Shown piece after piece: positions 1 through 11,868 of a DNA stretch of 64,000 bases. Positions within the stretch are counted from its first letter, which is position 1, and each line of letters begins with the position of its first letter. A model generated the notes under the pieces. The model was not told where the DNA came from. It saw only the letters and a program-made list of their open reading frames with translations, and did not search any database. The position numbers were made by a program, and so were the translations under genes. Location: assembly GCA_023213395.1 (NCBI GenBank), contig CM041465.1, positions 81,165,741 through 81,229,740 of the forward strand, read 5' to 3'. The DNA comes from Cycas panzhihuaensis. Lineage: Eukaryota; Cycadophyta.

Positions 1-253
1 ATAGAAAGTAAGATGAACTTTGCGTAATGTACATAAATCATATTACTAATTTAAAAAATAGAAGATTATTTACAAATGGTGGTTGCACCTTGCCTAACAA
101 CCATTTTCTAAGAATAAAGTAAAATTCTTAAATATAAAACTTGAGTCTCATTCTTTATCTCATACCTGTCTATTAGGGTTTTCTCTACTCTATGTAAAAA
201 CTTTTCCCCTTGAAGATGGATGATGATCTCATTAGAAATAGATAATTTAATTG
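1..253. other. AT-rich flank, nothing recognised
   Basis: AT-rich sequence left of element A with no coding potential, repeat or RNA gene that I can recognise. It is the DNA into which element A inserted, or an older remnant. Confidence 0.5.
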
Positions 254-943
254 TGTATATGCTCTTCTACCCTAGCACCTTTAATCTAAGATTCACAAGA
301 ATTTATAAGTAAAAGAGAGACACAATGGAGTTAGAGTACAAAAACCAAGCCTTTATTACTAGGGGCTCAGCATCTAGTCCTCTCATAACCAAATATAGGC
401 CAAGAGAGTGTATAAAAGCCACATCTAGATGGCACACTCATTCTTATAATAGTTGATACTTATATCTCCTAAACTTATAGTTATAACTGCTTATTATAAC
501 TATTTAATCACTAACCAATATCATTTTACAATTTATATTTTAACTACTTTCTACTCTAGTTGCACCAACTACTACCCTAGTTACACCTATCGCTACCCTG
601 GTTGCACTAGATGGTTTCTTGGTCACACATGCTAGTAGCCTAGTTGCACCACCAGTAGCTTGATTGCACCTACTGGTTGCCTGGTCACACTTGTTGGTAA
701 CTTGACCACACCATTGGGTGCTTAGTCATATCTGCTAGTAACCTGGTCACACCTACTGGTAACATGGTTGCACCAATGGTTGCCTAGTCATATCTACTAG
801 TAACCTAATCACACTTGTTGGTAACTTGATCATATTGTTGCTACTTCCAGTTTAACCTACTACTATCGATTAGACCCATTATTACTGATAGTTACATTTG
901 TTGTTTGGCCAACAATGTAACATTCATCTTTTGGCCATACACA
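254..943 (-). repeat. 3' LTR of element A
   Basis: This segment aligns with 9151-9798: both begin TGTATNTGCTCT, share the stretch around AACCAAGCCTT and the phrase TTTGGCCATAC near the end. Since the coding domains are on the minus strand, this left copy is the 3' LTR. A block of 21-bp tandem repeats fills about 560-845. Confidence 0.8.
557..845. repeat. 21-bp tandem repeats inside LTR of element A (left copy)
   Basis: About 13 imperfect units of 21 bp, roughly CCTGGTCACACCTACTGGTAA, with variants such as GGTTGCACC and AGTCATATC. The same array occurs at the matching place in the other LTR, so it predates the insertion. Confidence 0.8.
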
Positions 944-2839
944 TCTTCGCTATGGCCACTTAAAAGAGTGATTTCACTCATTCCAAAATTCAAAAAAAGT
1001 TTGTTACCCTTTCCTATTTTTCCGTTTCACAAAAAATTTAGAACTTTTATTTCACTTATTCTTTAGTTGAGCTTCTCTTATTTTTTCTTTCTTCCTTTTG
1101 ATGAATTCCATATCTAGTTTAGCAATTTTTGGTGGTAATCTTAACCCATTTTGCTTCAAGAATTCACATAGTAATACCACATCCCTCAACACATCTAGGT
1201 GTGAAATTGTTGCCATTTCATTTGAGTGTAACTTCTCTATCTCCCAGGCTAACTCTATGTTCATCTTCTGAGAGAATTCTAATGCTGATCAATAATTTCT
1301 CATTTCCTACCATAGCTTTATACTACACTCTAATTTCGCATAAGATTTGAGAATCCATACTCCTAACCAATGGATTACGAGCTATAAATATTCTACAATC
1401 TATTGATCAAATTCTTCTTTAAACTACTATAGTACAAACTTTAGTCCCTTCCTCTAGTAACTATTGATTCCAAACTCTAGTAGCTTATTCTCTACTATTC
1501 TCTTCCTCTTGTTTTTTCTTTTCTACTCTAACCTATTCCTTTTTATTTTCTTCCTCTCCCTTTGGGAGTTCTTCCTTCTTTTCTTCTTCCTCCACCTGTG
1601 GAACTTCTCCCTTCTATTCTCCTTCCTCTGCCTATGGGACTTCTCCCTTCTTTTCTTTTGAAATTACTTCTTCTTTTATTTTAATTACTTTCTTTCTACT
1701 ATTTTTAATTGGTATTGTTTTCATACCCAACCTTGTACATTGTTATGAATTCCTATCTATGTTTCATCATTTGTAAAGGTGCTAGTCCAATAAGCTAGAG
1801 GTGTCTGCTCCTCTTCTAGTTTGGCCATCTCTAGCTCAGGAACAAACCCTACAATAACATAACATGATAGAAGGTTACTTATTTCACTATCTCCTAGACT
1901 ATCTATAGGCTTTTGATAAGTCAATTTACTACAACATTGGCCTAATTATACCACTTTCCTTTTACCACCTGATTAATCATGCTCCTTAAATTTACTGGTA
2001 TAAAGAGGCTTTTCTATGTTAATATTACCTTGGTAAAAATGAAATTGGCTAAAAACCTTTTCTTTGGTGATTGTATTCCTACAATTCTGATCCTTGAACT
2101 AAAGATGTCTTTTTTATTGGCTCGAATTTGTTTTGTTGCTTCCTCTCTTTGGATTTATATATCTCATCTAACTAGCTTACTATCCTTTGGTAAGCCTATC
2201 ACAACGGCTATCATTTCTTCATAAATCTATAATATGTGAGGTTATGTAGCCAACAATAGAGTTATAGTATTCATAAATCTAAGAGAACAAGGAAAAATTC
2301 CTACTAATATATGTTTTTAGAATCTTGTAGATATCATTAACTTTCTCTGCATATCTTTTTCTCCCATTATTTGCCATTTTGATTAGATACATAGGCCATC
2401 ATTTTCTCTGAACATAATCATCTTTGTTATCACTACTACTTTTGTATATTGGTCTGTCTGCCACCTAATGCCTTACTATCTTTCTGCCTTTCCTCTTATA
2501 CTAGTTTATCCTTCTGATGCCTATAAACTAAATGCCTTCATTTCCTTTCTACTATCCTCTTGATATGTCACTGCTTGCTTCCTCACATGACCTCTTTATC
2601 ATATTGTAATATTCTTTGGTTGTCATGCTTCATCATTATTTTTGGTGGTCACACCAATTTATATGACCCACCCCTTCAGAAGTTAATTACCATTCGATCC
2701 CCTTTTTTCTTATCATTATGATATCTTCCATTGATATGAAGGCTATCCCATCTTTGATTTTGATGATATGGCCTCCATTATCTTACTTAATTTCCTATCT
2801 AATATTCCCTTTTGATTGGAGAATCTATCCCCTTAGTGC

Positions 2840-3920
2840 TTATGCTATTTTTTTATAAAAAAACTTATATAACTTTATTCTACTACCATTAATGAGTTTA
2901 GTTAATGGTTTACCATCTAACTGCTCTAATTTAACGGCCCTATTTTCATAAATATGAGAAACCTTATAGGGACCTAACCATCTAATTTTTATTTTTCCAA
3001 GTTGTATCCTAAATTTACTGTCATATAATGGAACCAAATCATTTACCTTATATTCTAAACTTTTTAAATGCTAGTCATGGCATGGCTTCTACCTCCTTTT
3101 TTCCACTTGTAATTCCCATAGTGCCTTGGCATATTGCTCATCTAATTTCATCAATTGGACTAGACGATGGTTATATGAATCCTCTATCTCCATTCTTAAT
3201 TGTTCTATGATTTAAATGCTTTCTGCTTGAAATTCTAGAGTGACTATTGCTTGCATTCCATATACCCACTGAAAGGGTGTATGCTTATATGGCCATTTCT
3301 TTATAGTTCTATCAGCCAATAGGACATAGTAAAATTTCTCTGCCCCTCTACATTATAAATTTTTATAAGAGAAATCTTTAAAATCTTATTAGTACATTTA
3401 ACCTACCCATTCTCTTTAGGGTAATATGGTGAGGAATTTCCATGTTGTATTAAAAATTCTAAAGTTAAGTGTTTAATTATTTGATTAAAACCCCCCTGAT
3501 CTGATACTATCTCTAATGGACATCTGAACCAAACTATAATTATTTCATATAGAAAGCAAGAAATGCTCCCCGTATCACATTTCTTCAATGGGCTTAGCTT
3601 TAATCCATTTCACCAGAAAATCTGTTGCCACTAAAACATATCTTGCATTTGTTCTCTGGGTAGGATGGTTGATTGGTCTTACAAAGTCTAATTCCTATTT
3701 CTTGAATGGGACTTAGGCTACTATTGGATGTAGAGGTATATAGCTTTTCTTCAAAGGCTTACTTATTTGTTGATGTATATCATAAGTTCTTACCCATCTT
3801 TTTGAATCTTTGAATAGGCTTGGCAACCATAATCCTGCCAATAGTATCTTCCCTGCTATTACTTCGCTATCATGATGAGTTGAAGCTACTCCTTCATGTG
3901 CTTCCCTAAGCATAGTTTAT
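2840..3920 (-). pseudogene. Integrase remnant of element A
   Basis: Gypsy integrase in three pieces. The N-terminal zinc-binding region (3713-3913) keeps the histidine part (REAHEGVASTHH) and the GLWLPSLFKD context, but both expected cysteines after it are gone. The catalytic core survives as an LDF block near 3690 (first Asp), VSDQGG near 3500 (second Asp) and SSPYYPKENG near 3410, just before the catalytic Glu. The C-terminal end (2840-3037) carries the WLGPYKV module known from gypsy integrases. The pieces are separated by stops, so no enzyme can be made. Confidence 0.8.
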
Positions 3921-4189
3921 ATCTCATGCTCTAATATACATCTTCGTAGCACTTTGTCTGGTCCCATTTTATATAATGTTCCTCCTATCAGTTAGAATGG
4001 AAAGGCATTTCTAATGAGGCTCCTCCTTTTAGCTCTTTCAAGTCTTTTCAATGGCTATCTTGTGGATAAATATTCCACAATGCCTTTATACCATGGGAGA
4101 ATAGATTTAGTAGAGAATAATTTATGATCTAGAAAATCATTTGCTACCCTTATTTCTGCCTCCCCCTCCTAGATCTTGGTACTATGTGT

Positions 4190-5700
4190 TTCCCCCCCCT
4201 TTTCATAATAATATTAAACATGAATTCCTGAAAAGGTAGTAACTAACAACTAATTCTCCCCCATAAAATTAGTTTATTAATTAAATATTGTAAGGCTTGG
4301 TGATCTATGAAAAATGTAAAGGGATTAGCTAAGAGATAATACCTAAACTTTTGTAAGGTATAAATCATACCTAACCCTTCTCTTTATATAACTGTATAAT
4401 TCTATTATGTCAATGTTAATTCCCTACTTGCAAATACAATAGGAAGGTCCACCTTCTTGTTTGCTGGTTGGGCCAATACACAGTCAATTATATATAATGA
4501 AGCATCTACATGGATATGGAAGGGCTTATTCTAGCATAGAAATCTTAATATAGAGGCCTCTACTATCTTCTTTTTTAGAACATCAAATGATAATTGTTAT
4601 TTTAATAACCATTCCAATATTTTTAGTTTTTTCAATAATGATTCTAAGAGATAGGTAATTTGGGCACACCCATATATAAATTTAGGATAATACCCTATCA
4701 TACCTAAAAATCCCTTTAATTTCTTTATATTTTGAGGTACTAAAATTTTGAGGATGACTTCCACTTTTATTAGGTCAATCAACAACCTTTATTTAGTCAT
4801 TATGTGGTCTAATAAGGAGCCAAATGGTACCAGGAAGATACATTTTTATCGATTCAAACACAGCTGACTTTTCTTACATAATTTTAACAATACTGTTAAT
4901 TTAGTTAGACGGTTTCTCAACCAGTTGTGTATGGTCCAATCATCCAAGAAGATTTCAATTGCTTTCCTTATTAACTCTAGAAAGATATTCAAGATTATTC
5001 TTTGGAAGGTTGTAGGTGCATTGGTAATCCTAAATAACATTACTCTATATACATATGTTCCCATTCTATCACAAATGTAGTTTTCAACTAGTCTTGAGGA
5101 GCTATCTGGACTTAGTTGTAACTACTGAATCCATCTGTGAAAGAAAACACTTCATGTTTGGTAACCTTTTCCAGGATATCTTTTATAAAGGGGATTAGAA
5201 ATGGGTCTCTTTTCATTGCCTTATTCAAGGCCTTGTAGTGTATGCATACTCATAATTTTCCATATTTTTTGCGTACAACCACTAGTGAGCTTACCCACTC
5301 ACTATTTTCCACCTCGAAGATGTACCCTGCTTCTAATAGTTAATCCAATTCTAGTTTTATTTTTTCCTTATATTTGGGATTCATTCAATAGGGTCCCCAT
5401 CTTATTGGTTTTGTATTTTCTAGTAAATCAATCTTATGTTCTCCAATTTCAAGGGGTATTCCCTTTAGGTCCTTATAGGACCAAGTGAAGAAATCTCAAT
5501 ATTTTGTGAAAAGTTTTGTTGCTTACTATATTATTTTAGGTTCCCAATAGTCACCTATGGTTATCATTTTGGGATCTTTCTTTGATGTAATATTGATTTT
5601 CCTTAGTTGGAGTTCATCTCTTTGGATAGTCTTCCCATCTGGTTTTAACTTATATGTAGGGCTCTAGCAAATTTCTTTTTCATTATATTCTAAGGAAGAA
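4190..5700 (-). pseudogene. Reverse transcriptase-RNase H remnant of element A
   Basis: Read on the minus strand, the N-terminal RT motifs lie at about 5280-5480 (LLEAGYIFEVENSEWVSSLV), followed by YNQV and then YRVMLFRITNAPTTFQR and the catalytic box FLDDW (4900-5064). Next come the connection motif GFLGMIGYYPKFI (4597-4785) and RNase H wording (VFASREL, KFRYYLLANPF, DHQALQYL) at about 4200-4450. Order and spacing match a Ty3/gypsy pol. Many stops and frameshifts make it a pseudogene. Confidence 0.82.
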
Positions 5701-6544
5701 TAAGATGGGGGAAATTTTATTTCTTCTTCCTCTTCCTACTTTTCCATCTGATAGCATCCTCTTATATTTTGACTTAATTTAGAATTAGAAAAGGTTTGTA
5801 TGAATCCCTTAATTATTTCTTCCTAATCCTATCCTTCTTATTGTTTTTCCTCTACCCTTTGGTACTAGTTCAAACTAGTACCTCAGAGGGATATAGGAAA
5901 ATAGTGTACCCATTCCCTTTTGGGCCTATGCTCCCTCTGCCATATGTTTATATGACTTTTCACATATTATTTAAGGTTCTTTTGAAATATTGGAAATTCA
6001 TTATTAAGATTTTAAAAATTAATTAAAAATCATTTCTCCATTTCTATCCAATTAGCAAAATGATTTTGATGCATTCTATACCAAGCTAGCATTTGTCCAT
6101 TCAAAGTTGAAATAAATAAGGATAACCAATCATTAGTCTTGTTTCTAAAAAAGTTAACAAATGTTTTGACATGTTTCTCTATGTGTCCACATTCTCTCCT
6201 ATACTAAGGTAACTCCTCAAGTTTTTTATAGTTACCTAAATCATCCTTTTGGTATTCAATTTATACTCTAGGTTCAGCTTCCTTTTCTTCTACTTTTCCC
6301 TCTTAGCATAACTCTAAATGATAATAGTTTGAAGTTTCTTTTCCTGCACCTTCCCATGCTATCTTCAACCAATCTAATATATATGCTGATGATCTCTCAC
6401 TGGGAAGGTGGGGTGGAGTTTTAAATGCTTGAAATGTTATCTCTGAGCAAGGGCCTATGGTAGTGGCTAGTGACACCATCATTATAGATGTTGTCTCTGC
6501 ATCTTCTACTTTTTTAATGTAGGATCCATCCAAACACAAAGGCA

Positions 6545-6960
6545 ATACTACTTTCTTACTTACAACATATAGGGTGAAACTTAAACTCCCCTAATCTTGT
6601 AATGCCTCCATGGTCGATAGCCATGGTCTTTCTAGCAGGTCTAGGTAAGCTTTTTTGTGATTTTACATTCTCACCACCATAAAATCTAGATGAACTATAA
6701 TTCCTGTAATTGTTACTGGAATTTCTAGTAACATTCTCATTTTCCTTACTTGTAGCTTCTTTGCCAACCTTATCGCATAATCTGGGGAAACTATTTTTGG
6801 CCATCCCAGAGAGATCCACATTATTTTCAGGAGTACATGTACACCCAAATCCCTATCCATAATGGTTTTATAAATTATTGTCCCAAAACAAGTCATTGAG
6901 ACTTTTAGATCAATGGAAACTATCTTTAAGTCCTATAACACTAGTTTCTCAATTTGATCT
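6545..6960 (-). pseudogene. Aspartic protease remnant of element A
   Basis: Two frames together recall a retroelement protease: WISLGWPKIVSPDYAIRLA, then IPVTITGIIVHLDFMVV, and in another frame AYLDLLERPWL, like the family's closing GRPWL box. The catalytic Asp-Thr/Ser-Gly triad is not readable. It lies between gag (right) and RT (left), the expected place. The call rests on the second half of the domain only. Confidence 0.55.
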
Positions 6961-7419
6961 AGGATTGCCTATTGAAAATATCTTGACTCCCACTATCTAA
7001 AGATAACCACAATGGGAATTGAAGTTCCTAATTCCATCATTAAGTCTTTTACTATCTACAATATTTTCCATGAGTTGCTTTCTAGCTACTCTTCTTGAAA
7101 AGTAGTCCATCTCTGATATACTTGCCCCTTGTATCTATTTGCTTGATTCATTTCTTCTTGCTAGACTACCTTTGTTGCCTCTTATAAGGCTTGTAACACT
7201 TCTTTCAACCTTCTTTTTTAAATTTCTAGGTCTAGGAAATTTTCTATTATAGGTGTGGACGTAACTTTTCTACTTCTTGTTTATGTATAAATGAGTTTCT
7301 CTACATCTGGTATCTTTGTTACTAGATTCAAGTTTTGTATCTTGAAGTTGGGATTCTTTGGATTATTAGCCCATTTGTGGTCTGGTAGGGCAAAGTTTTC
7401 ATAAGTATATTCTCCTTCT

Positions 7420-8117
7420 TCTTTCTGTAATGGATAGTCTATCCAGAAATGACCCCATCTAAAACATAGATAATAGTGGATTAGTTTTATCTTCCTTTTA
7501 TATTATTTAAATGAATTCCCTTCTTTCTTTTGATAGAATGATTCTCTCATTTCATTCCTTGGTGTCCTATAATAATATTGTTAGGTGTGATGGTTCCCTC
7601 TCCTACATATCTGACACCATTTTCTCTCCATTACTTATTGATGTTTATTTTAAAAATGTCTAACTTGTCCACATGGTAGGGACACTATATATTTTCTTAT
7701 ATTTTTTCTAGTTTTAATTTAGCTATTTCTACTTTCATTTTTTTATTTTTTTTCATTCTATTGGGTTACACTAAGAAGCATAATAGAGGACTACTACTTT
7801 GATATTTTAATTTCTTTTGTTAATACTTCTACCTCAGGGTTTATCGCCCATTGAAAAACATTTATCGAGATTTTTTTAACACTTGGAAACCCTATTTGCA
7901 AATATCTTATTTTCATTTGATTTTCAAATTTGAGAGCTAAGTCTTTAACTTGCTCATAACTCTTCATCGGATGCAACATAATTTTTTCCTTCAACTGGGG
8001 CAATAAATCTTGAATAAAATATTTTAAAGATAACATGAGATTCATAGGAATTACAAGGCCCATTTTATTTATAATGATTCTCAATCTACCATCAAAATCA
8101 TTTATAGACTCACCCAA
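7420..8117 (-). pseudogene. Gag remnant of element A with decayed zinc knuckles
   Basis: An open stretch at 7794-8117 (108 codons) reads like the capsid part of a retrotransposon gag (LKYFIQDLLPQLKEKIML, SYEQVKDLALKFENQM). Downstream on the minus strand are remnants of zinc knuckles: WCQICRRGNHHT near 7610, PCGQVRHF near 7670 and CFRWGHFW near 7460. Several knuckle cysteines are replaced, so nucleic-acid binding would be lost. The start of the original gag cannot be fixed. Confidence 0.65.
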
Positions 8118-9150
8118 TATCTACCAAATTTCTTCTAGGGCTTGAAAGATCGCCATTGTATCTCTTGATCTTTGAAATCTGTCCAAAATTTATGTTTAGA
8201 TTATTTCCCATCTTGGATTTACCACTGTAATATACTAGTACCAGGTTATTGCTACCCCTCTTAATGTTGAGAAAAAATAGGCCATAATCTCTTCCAGATT
8301 ATTTATATATATATTTTATCTTCAACATGTTGAAAAAGAGGGCTAAATGGTCCCTTAGATCCCCTAAACTATCGAATTATAAATGTTTGAATATTATGTC
8401 ATTTTGAATAATGATGTATGGAGGGTTTATTTGATTCCCTCCTATTATACTCCCTTGTGTTATATTTACCAAACCTACTAGTAGTGGGCTTCTCTATACA
8501 TTCCTATTTGTTTTTCTTATTGGAATCACTAAATTTATTCCTTCTCACTCACTTGCCCCTTGATTCAGAGGGGTATTATTTGTGCTCTCTATGATTTCGC
8601 CCAATAGCATTAACCCTGAGATCATTTTTTCCATCTTGTTGAATAGTGGATTTAATATATGGGAGTGAGAATCCATAACCTCTAAGATGTGGCAATCCCA
8701 CCCTGTTGTAGTAATACTATATACCTCTAAGTTTATTGATTTGCTTTCCTCTGAATTCACGTGCTCCTTTCCTACCTCTTTAGGGACTTCATCCTCTACT
8801 CACCTTTGTTGAATTCCTACCTAAAGTTCTTTATTCCCTCTCCATATTTCTATCAAGTCTTATTCTTCTCATCTCTCTCCATTATCTCCCTTGTATTCTC
8901 CTAGGGTTTGACTCTCCTCTCATATGCCCCTTACAGGCTTTCTTTTTACTTGATTATTTTCTATGAGTTCTTTAGGTTTGTGAGTACCCTCTTGGCTTCT
9001 TTTGACCTCCTAGCATTGACTTCATTCTTGTCTAGTTTCAACCCTCTTTACGGATTGATGCTTGGTGGTATGGATAGTCCCTTTGTATCTTTTCATCGTT
9101 GGGTATTCATTCTTTCTTCCAAAATTGGATATTTGATAATGGAACTAATA

Positions 9151-9798
9151 TGTATTTGCTCTTATATCCTAATACATTTAATCTAAGCTTCACAGGAATT
9201 TATAGGTAAAAGAGAGAAATAATGGAGTTTGAGCATAAAAACCAAGCCTTCATTACTAAGGGCTTTGTGTCTGGTCCTCTCACAACTAGGTGCAGGCTAA
9301 GATAGTATACAAAAGCCATAGTTAGATGACAAGCTATGGAGAATACATTACATACTCATTCTTACAATAGCTGATAATTATATCTTCTAAATCTATGGTC
9401 ATAATTGCTTATTACAACTATTTTATTATTAACCAACATCATTTTATAATTTATCTTTTAATTACTTTTTTCCCTAGTTACACCAATTACTACCCTAGTT
9501 ATACTAACACTACCTTGATCACACTAGTTATTGTTAGGTTACACCTATTGGTTGCTTGGTTGCACCTGTTGATAACATGGTCACACCACTAGTAGCCTGG
9601 TGGTACCTACTGGTTACCTAATCACACCTTCTAGTTGCCTAGTCATACCTATTGGTAACTTAGTCACACTTACTAGTAACATGGTCGTATCACTACTATT
9701 TCTAGTTGTACCTACTATTGTTAGTCACACCTATTATTTCTACCAGTTGTATTTGTTATTTGCCCAAGTATGTAGCAGACCTCTTTTGGCCATACGCA
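9151..9798 (-). repeat. 5' LTR of element A
   Basis: Right-hand copy of the LTR, beginning TGTATTTGCTCT and ending at CATACGCA. It also contains the 21-bp tandem array (about 9472-9735). The adjacent internal DNA on its left (9100-9150) should hold the primer binding site, but I cannot match it to a tRNA by eye. Confidence 0.8.
9472..9735. repeat. 21-bp tandem repeats inside LTR of element A (right copy)
   Basis: About a dozen degenerate 21-bp units of the same family as at 557-845 (for example GGTTACACCTATTGGTTGCTT, TAGTCACACTTACTAGTAACA). Unit order is partly shared with the left copy. Confidence 0.75.
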
Positions 9799-10249
9799 TT
9801 AATGATTTCTATTTCCTAGCTCTCAAGAATGGCATTTGGATGATCAGTTGAGTATGGTATATGTAAGTATAATTTCTACCCTTATTGTTGTCCTTTTTAT
9901 TTTATTTACATATATTTAGTTTATGTGGTAGATGGATGATTGATACTTCTACTTGATTAATTGGCCCATGTCCTATATTTTAATCAATGATGAGTAGGAC
10001 AATGTCCATGGCCCTTATGTCTCTCCATTAGTATTATTAAGTTAGAAAACAGATACCTCCCCACTTGCAAGTAGTTGGTTTCTTCAATTCAATTGATTAT
10101 TTTATATGTTTTGCCTTGTTTTACCTTATTTCCATCTGTTAATGATAGATATATCTGCATATCTCTATTTTCTAAACTTACCAGCCTGTACTCTAGGTAA
10201 AATAATCAAAATTTCTTTTCTAATGTCATATCACTTTGATTTTTACATA
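9799..10249. other. AT-rich spacer, nothing recognised
   Basis: No open frame of note, no repeat and no match to the neighbouring elements that I can see. Confidence 0.4.
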
Positions 10250-11560
10250 TGTTTCTATACCATGAAGTATTTCACGGTATCGTAAAGATCTTCATGGTAC
10301 CATTAAAGAATTTGTGCTACAACTATGATATACCTAAATTTAGTTTTAATTACTAATAGTCCACCATTAATGCACCCAAATCATCATCTTGATAGATCCT
10401 ATTAGTCCCAGGTGGCTCGTATCCACTTTGAAGAGCTAAAATTGTCCCTAAATCTCCCTTTTTCCTAGATTTTTCTTATTTAGAGCACCTAATCTCCTCA
10501 AACCCCTTAATTGGTCCATGGATTTCTAGACTTGTTTCCCCCATATTATGGGTAGGAAAGCACCCATCCCTCAACCTTATTTCTACTATAAAACCCCAAA
10601 ATTTTTTAGAGGGAGGATGGAGATCTATTGTATGAAGGAATTACTAGGAAGATGCTGCCAAAATTTCATTAGATCTACTAGCATTTAAGGATTCAACTAG
10701 TAAAGCATATCAAGGATTGAAGTTATACTTCAACAACAGCTGAAAGAGGCCTTGAGAATGACTATTATGCAACCAATGGCCACTTTTCTCCTACAATGGA
10801 TAAGGTAAACTACTCCTAAGCTTTAGGATTTATTGTCTTCTTTCTTATGCCTATCATATTCTCTACTATGTTATGAGGATTTTTTATGATTCAGATTGGC
10901 TAATATTCTTTTGATTTCTTCTCTTATCTCCACCTAAATATTTCTCAAAATTTTACTTGATATTTCTATTTTCTTGACTTAATATTGAGCTACCCCATAT
11001 TGGATGTTATTGATCTTCACCCTTTTGCTTCATTTTTCAAACCTAACTCCTTTTATTGGATGAGTGTACAAGCATATAGGGAGATCTCCTAAGCAAGGCT
11101 TAGGAAACCATTATTATAGGAGGGATGGTACCATTATGAGGCTCTCAACCATATCCCTCTTATCACCTTTACTTTTGTGGTTGGTTAGTTTGTGAGTTAT
11201 ATTTTCTTGTTCCATAGTTTATATGATATTATTAGCAATCTCATTATTGATCAATACATGTATGCATGTTATATGTCTTTGGAAAAGAAAACTAAGTTAT
11301 GCACAGGAGAAATAAGGAGCACTAATAAGGTTCTTGCTTGTGAGATTTTCATAAGGCAATCCACTATTATTGTTTACCATGACTACTTCGAACAGAGGTA
11401 CATAGTTACATTTTCTTTGTTTATAATCTCTTTTATCTTTCTTGTTTCATTTCAAATTTCTCATGCTTTTTCCTTCTTTGTCATTAGAGAATCTAGCAAG
11501 CAGAAACACTACTAGATTTCTCTTAGGGGGAGGTAAGTAAACCCCCTACCTTCTCCACCA
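10250..11560 (+). repeat. Probable eroded LTR of the Tat-like family
   Basis: Three landmarks occur in the order seen in the long LTRs of elements B, C and D: a CACGGTATCGTAAAG / ATGGTACCAT module (10274-10305), a TATA-like CTATAAAACCCC about 300 bp later (10587), and a GGGGGAGGTAAGTAAACCCCC box (11525-11546) that matches GGGGAGGTAAGTAAACCCC in the B LTR. The rest is too diverged to align by eye, and I cannot define its ends. Confidence 0.35.
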
Positions 11561-11797
11561 AATTGGATGTGCCATGATTATCAACGATAGAATTTATATC
11601 ATCAAGCATCTTTATCATATGTATACATTATTTCTTCATTATCTCTTTTTTTAGTTTGCAATGTTTGCTTCTTTTAGTTCATCTTCTTCCCCCTTGCCCC
11701 TCGCCCCCCCAAAAAAAAGAAAGAAAGAAAAGAAAATAGAAAAGAGAGCGTAATAGTGTTGGGGTAGATGAAATAGGAAAAAGTAAAAAGGAAGAAA

Positions 11798-11800
<3 letters not shown>

Positions 11801-11868
<68 letters not shown>
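11801..11868. repeat. (GA)34 microsatellite
   Basis: An uninterrupted run of 34 GA units preceded by A-rich and G/A-rich sequence. The long Ser-Leu frames across it are translation of the microsatellite and not genes. Confidence 0.98.

Larger units (their letters stand above)
254..9798 (-). mobile_element. Element A: degraded Ty3/gypsy LTR retrotransposon
   Basis: Two direct repeats starting TGTAT and ending near CA (254-943 and 9151-9798) bound about 8.2 kb of internal sequence. On the minus strand the interior reads, in order, gag with zinc-knuckle remnants, aspartic protease, reverse transcriptase, RNase H and integrase, which is the Ty3/gypsy order (integrase last). Every domain is broken by stops and frameshifts and the two LTRs differ at many positions, so the copy is old and dead. 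The bases I would take as target-site duplications (AATTG on the left, TTAAT on the right) do not match, so the exact ends are uncertain by a few bases. The RT and integrase wording differs from the Tat-like elements further right, so this is another gypsy lineage. Confidence 0.85.

Noticed and set aside
11192-11515. 107-codon frame in AT-rich DNA
   Set aside because: No recognisable domain; falls within the suspected eroded LTR.
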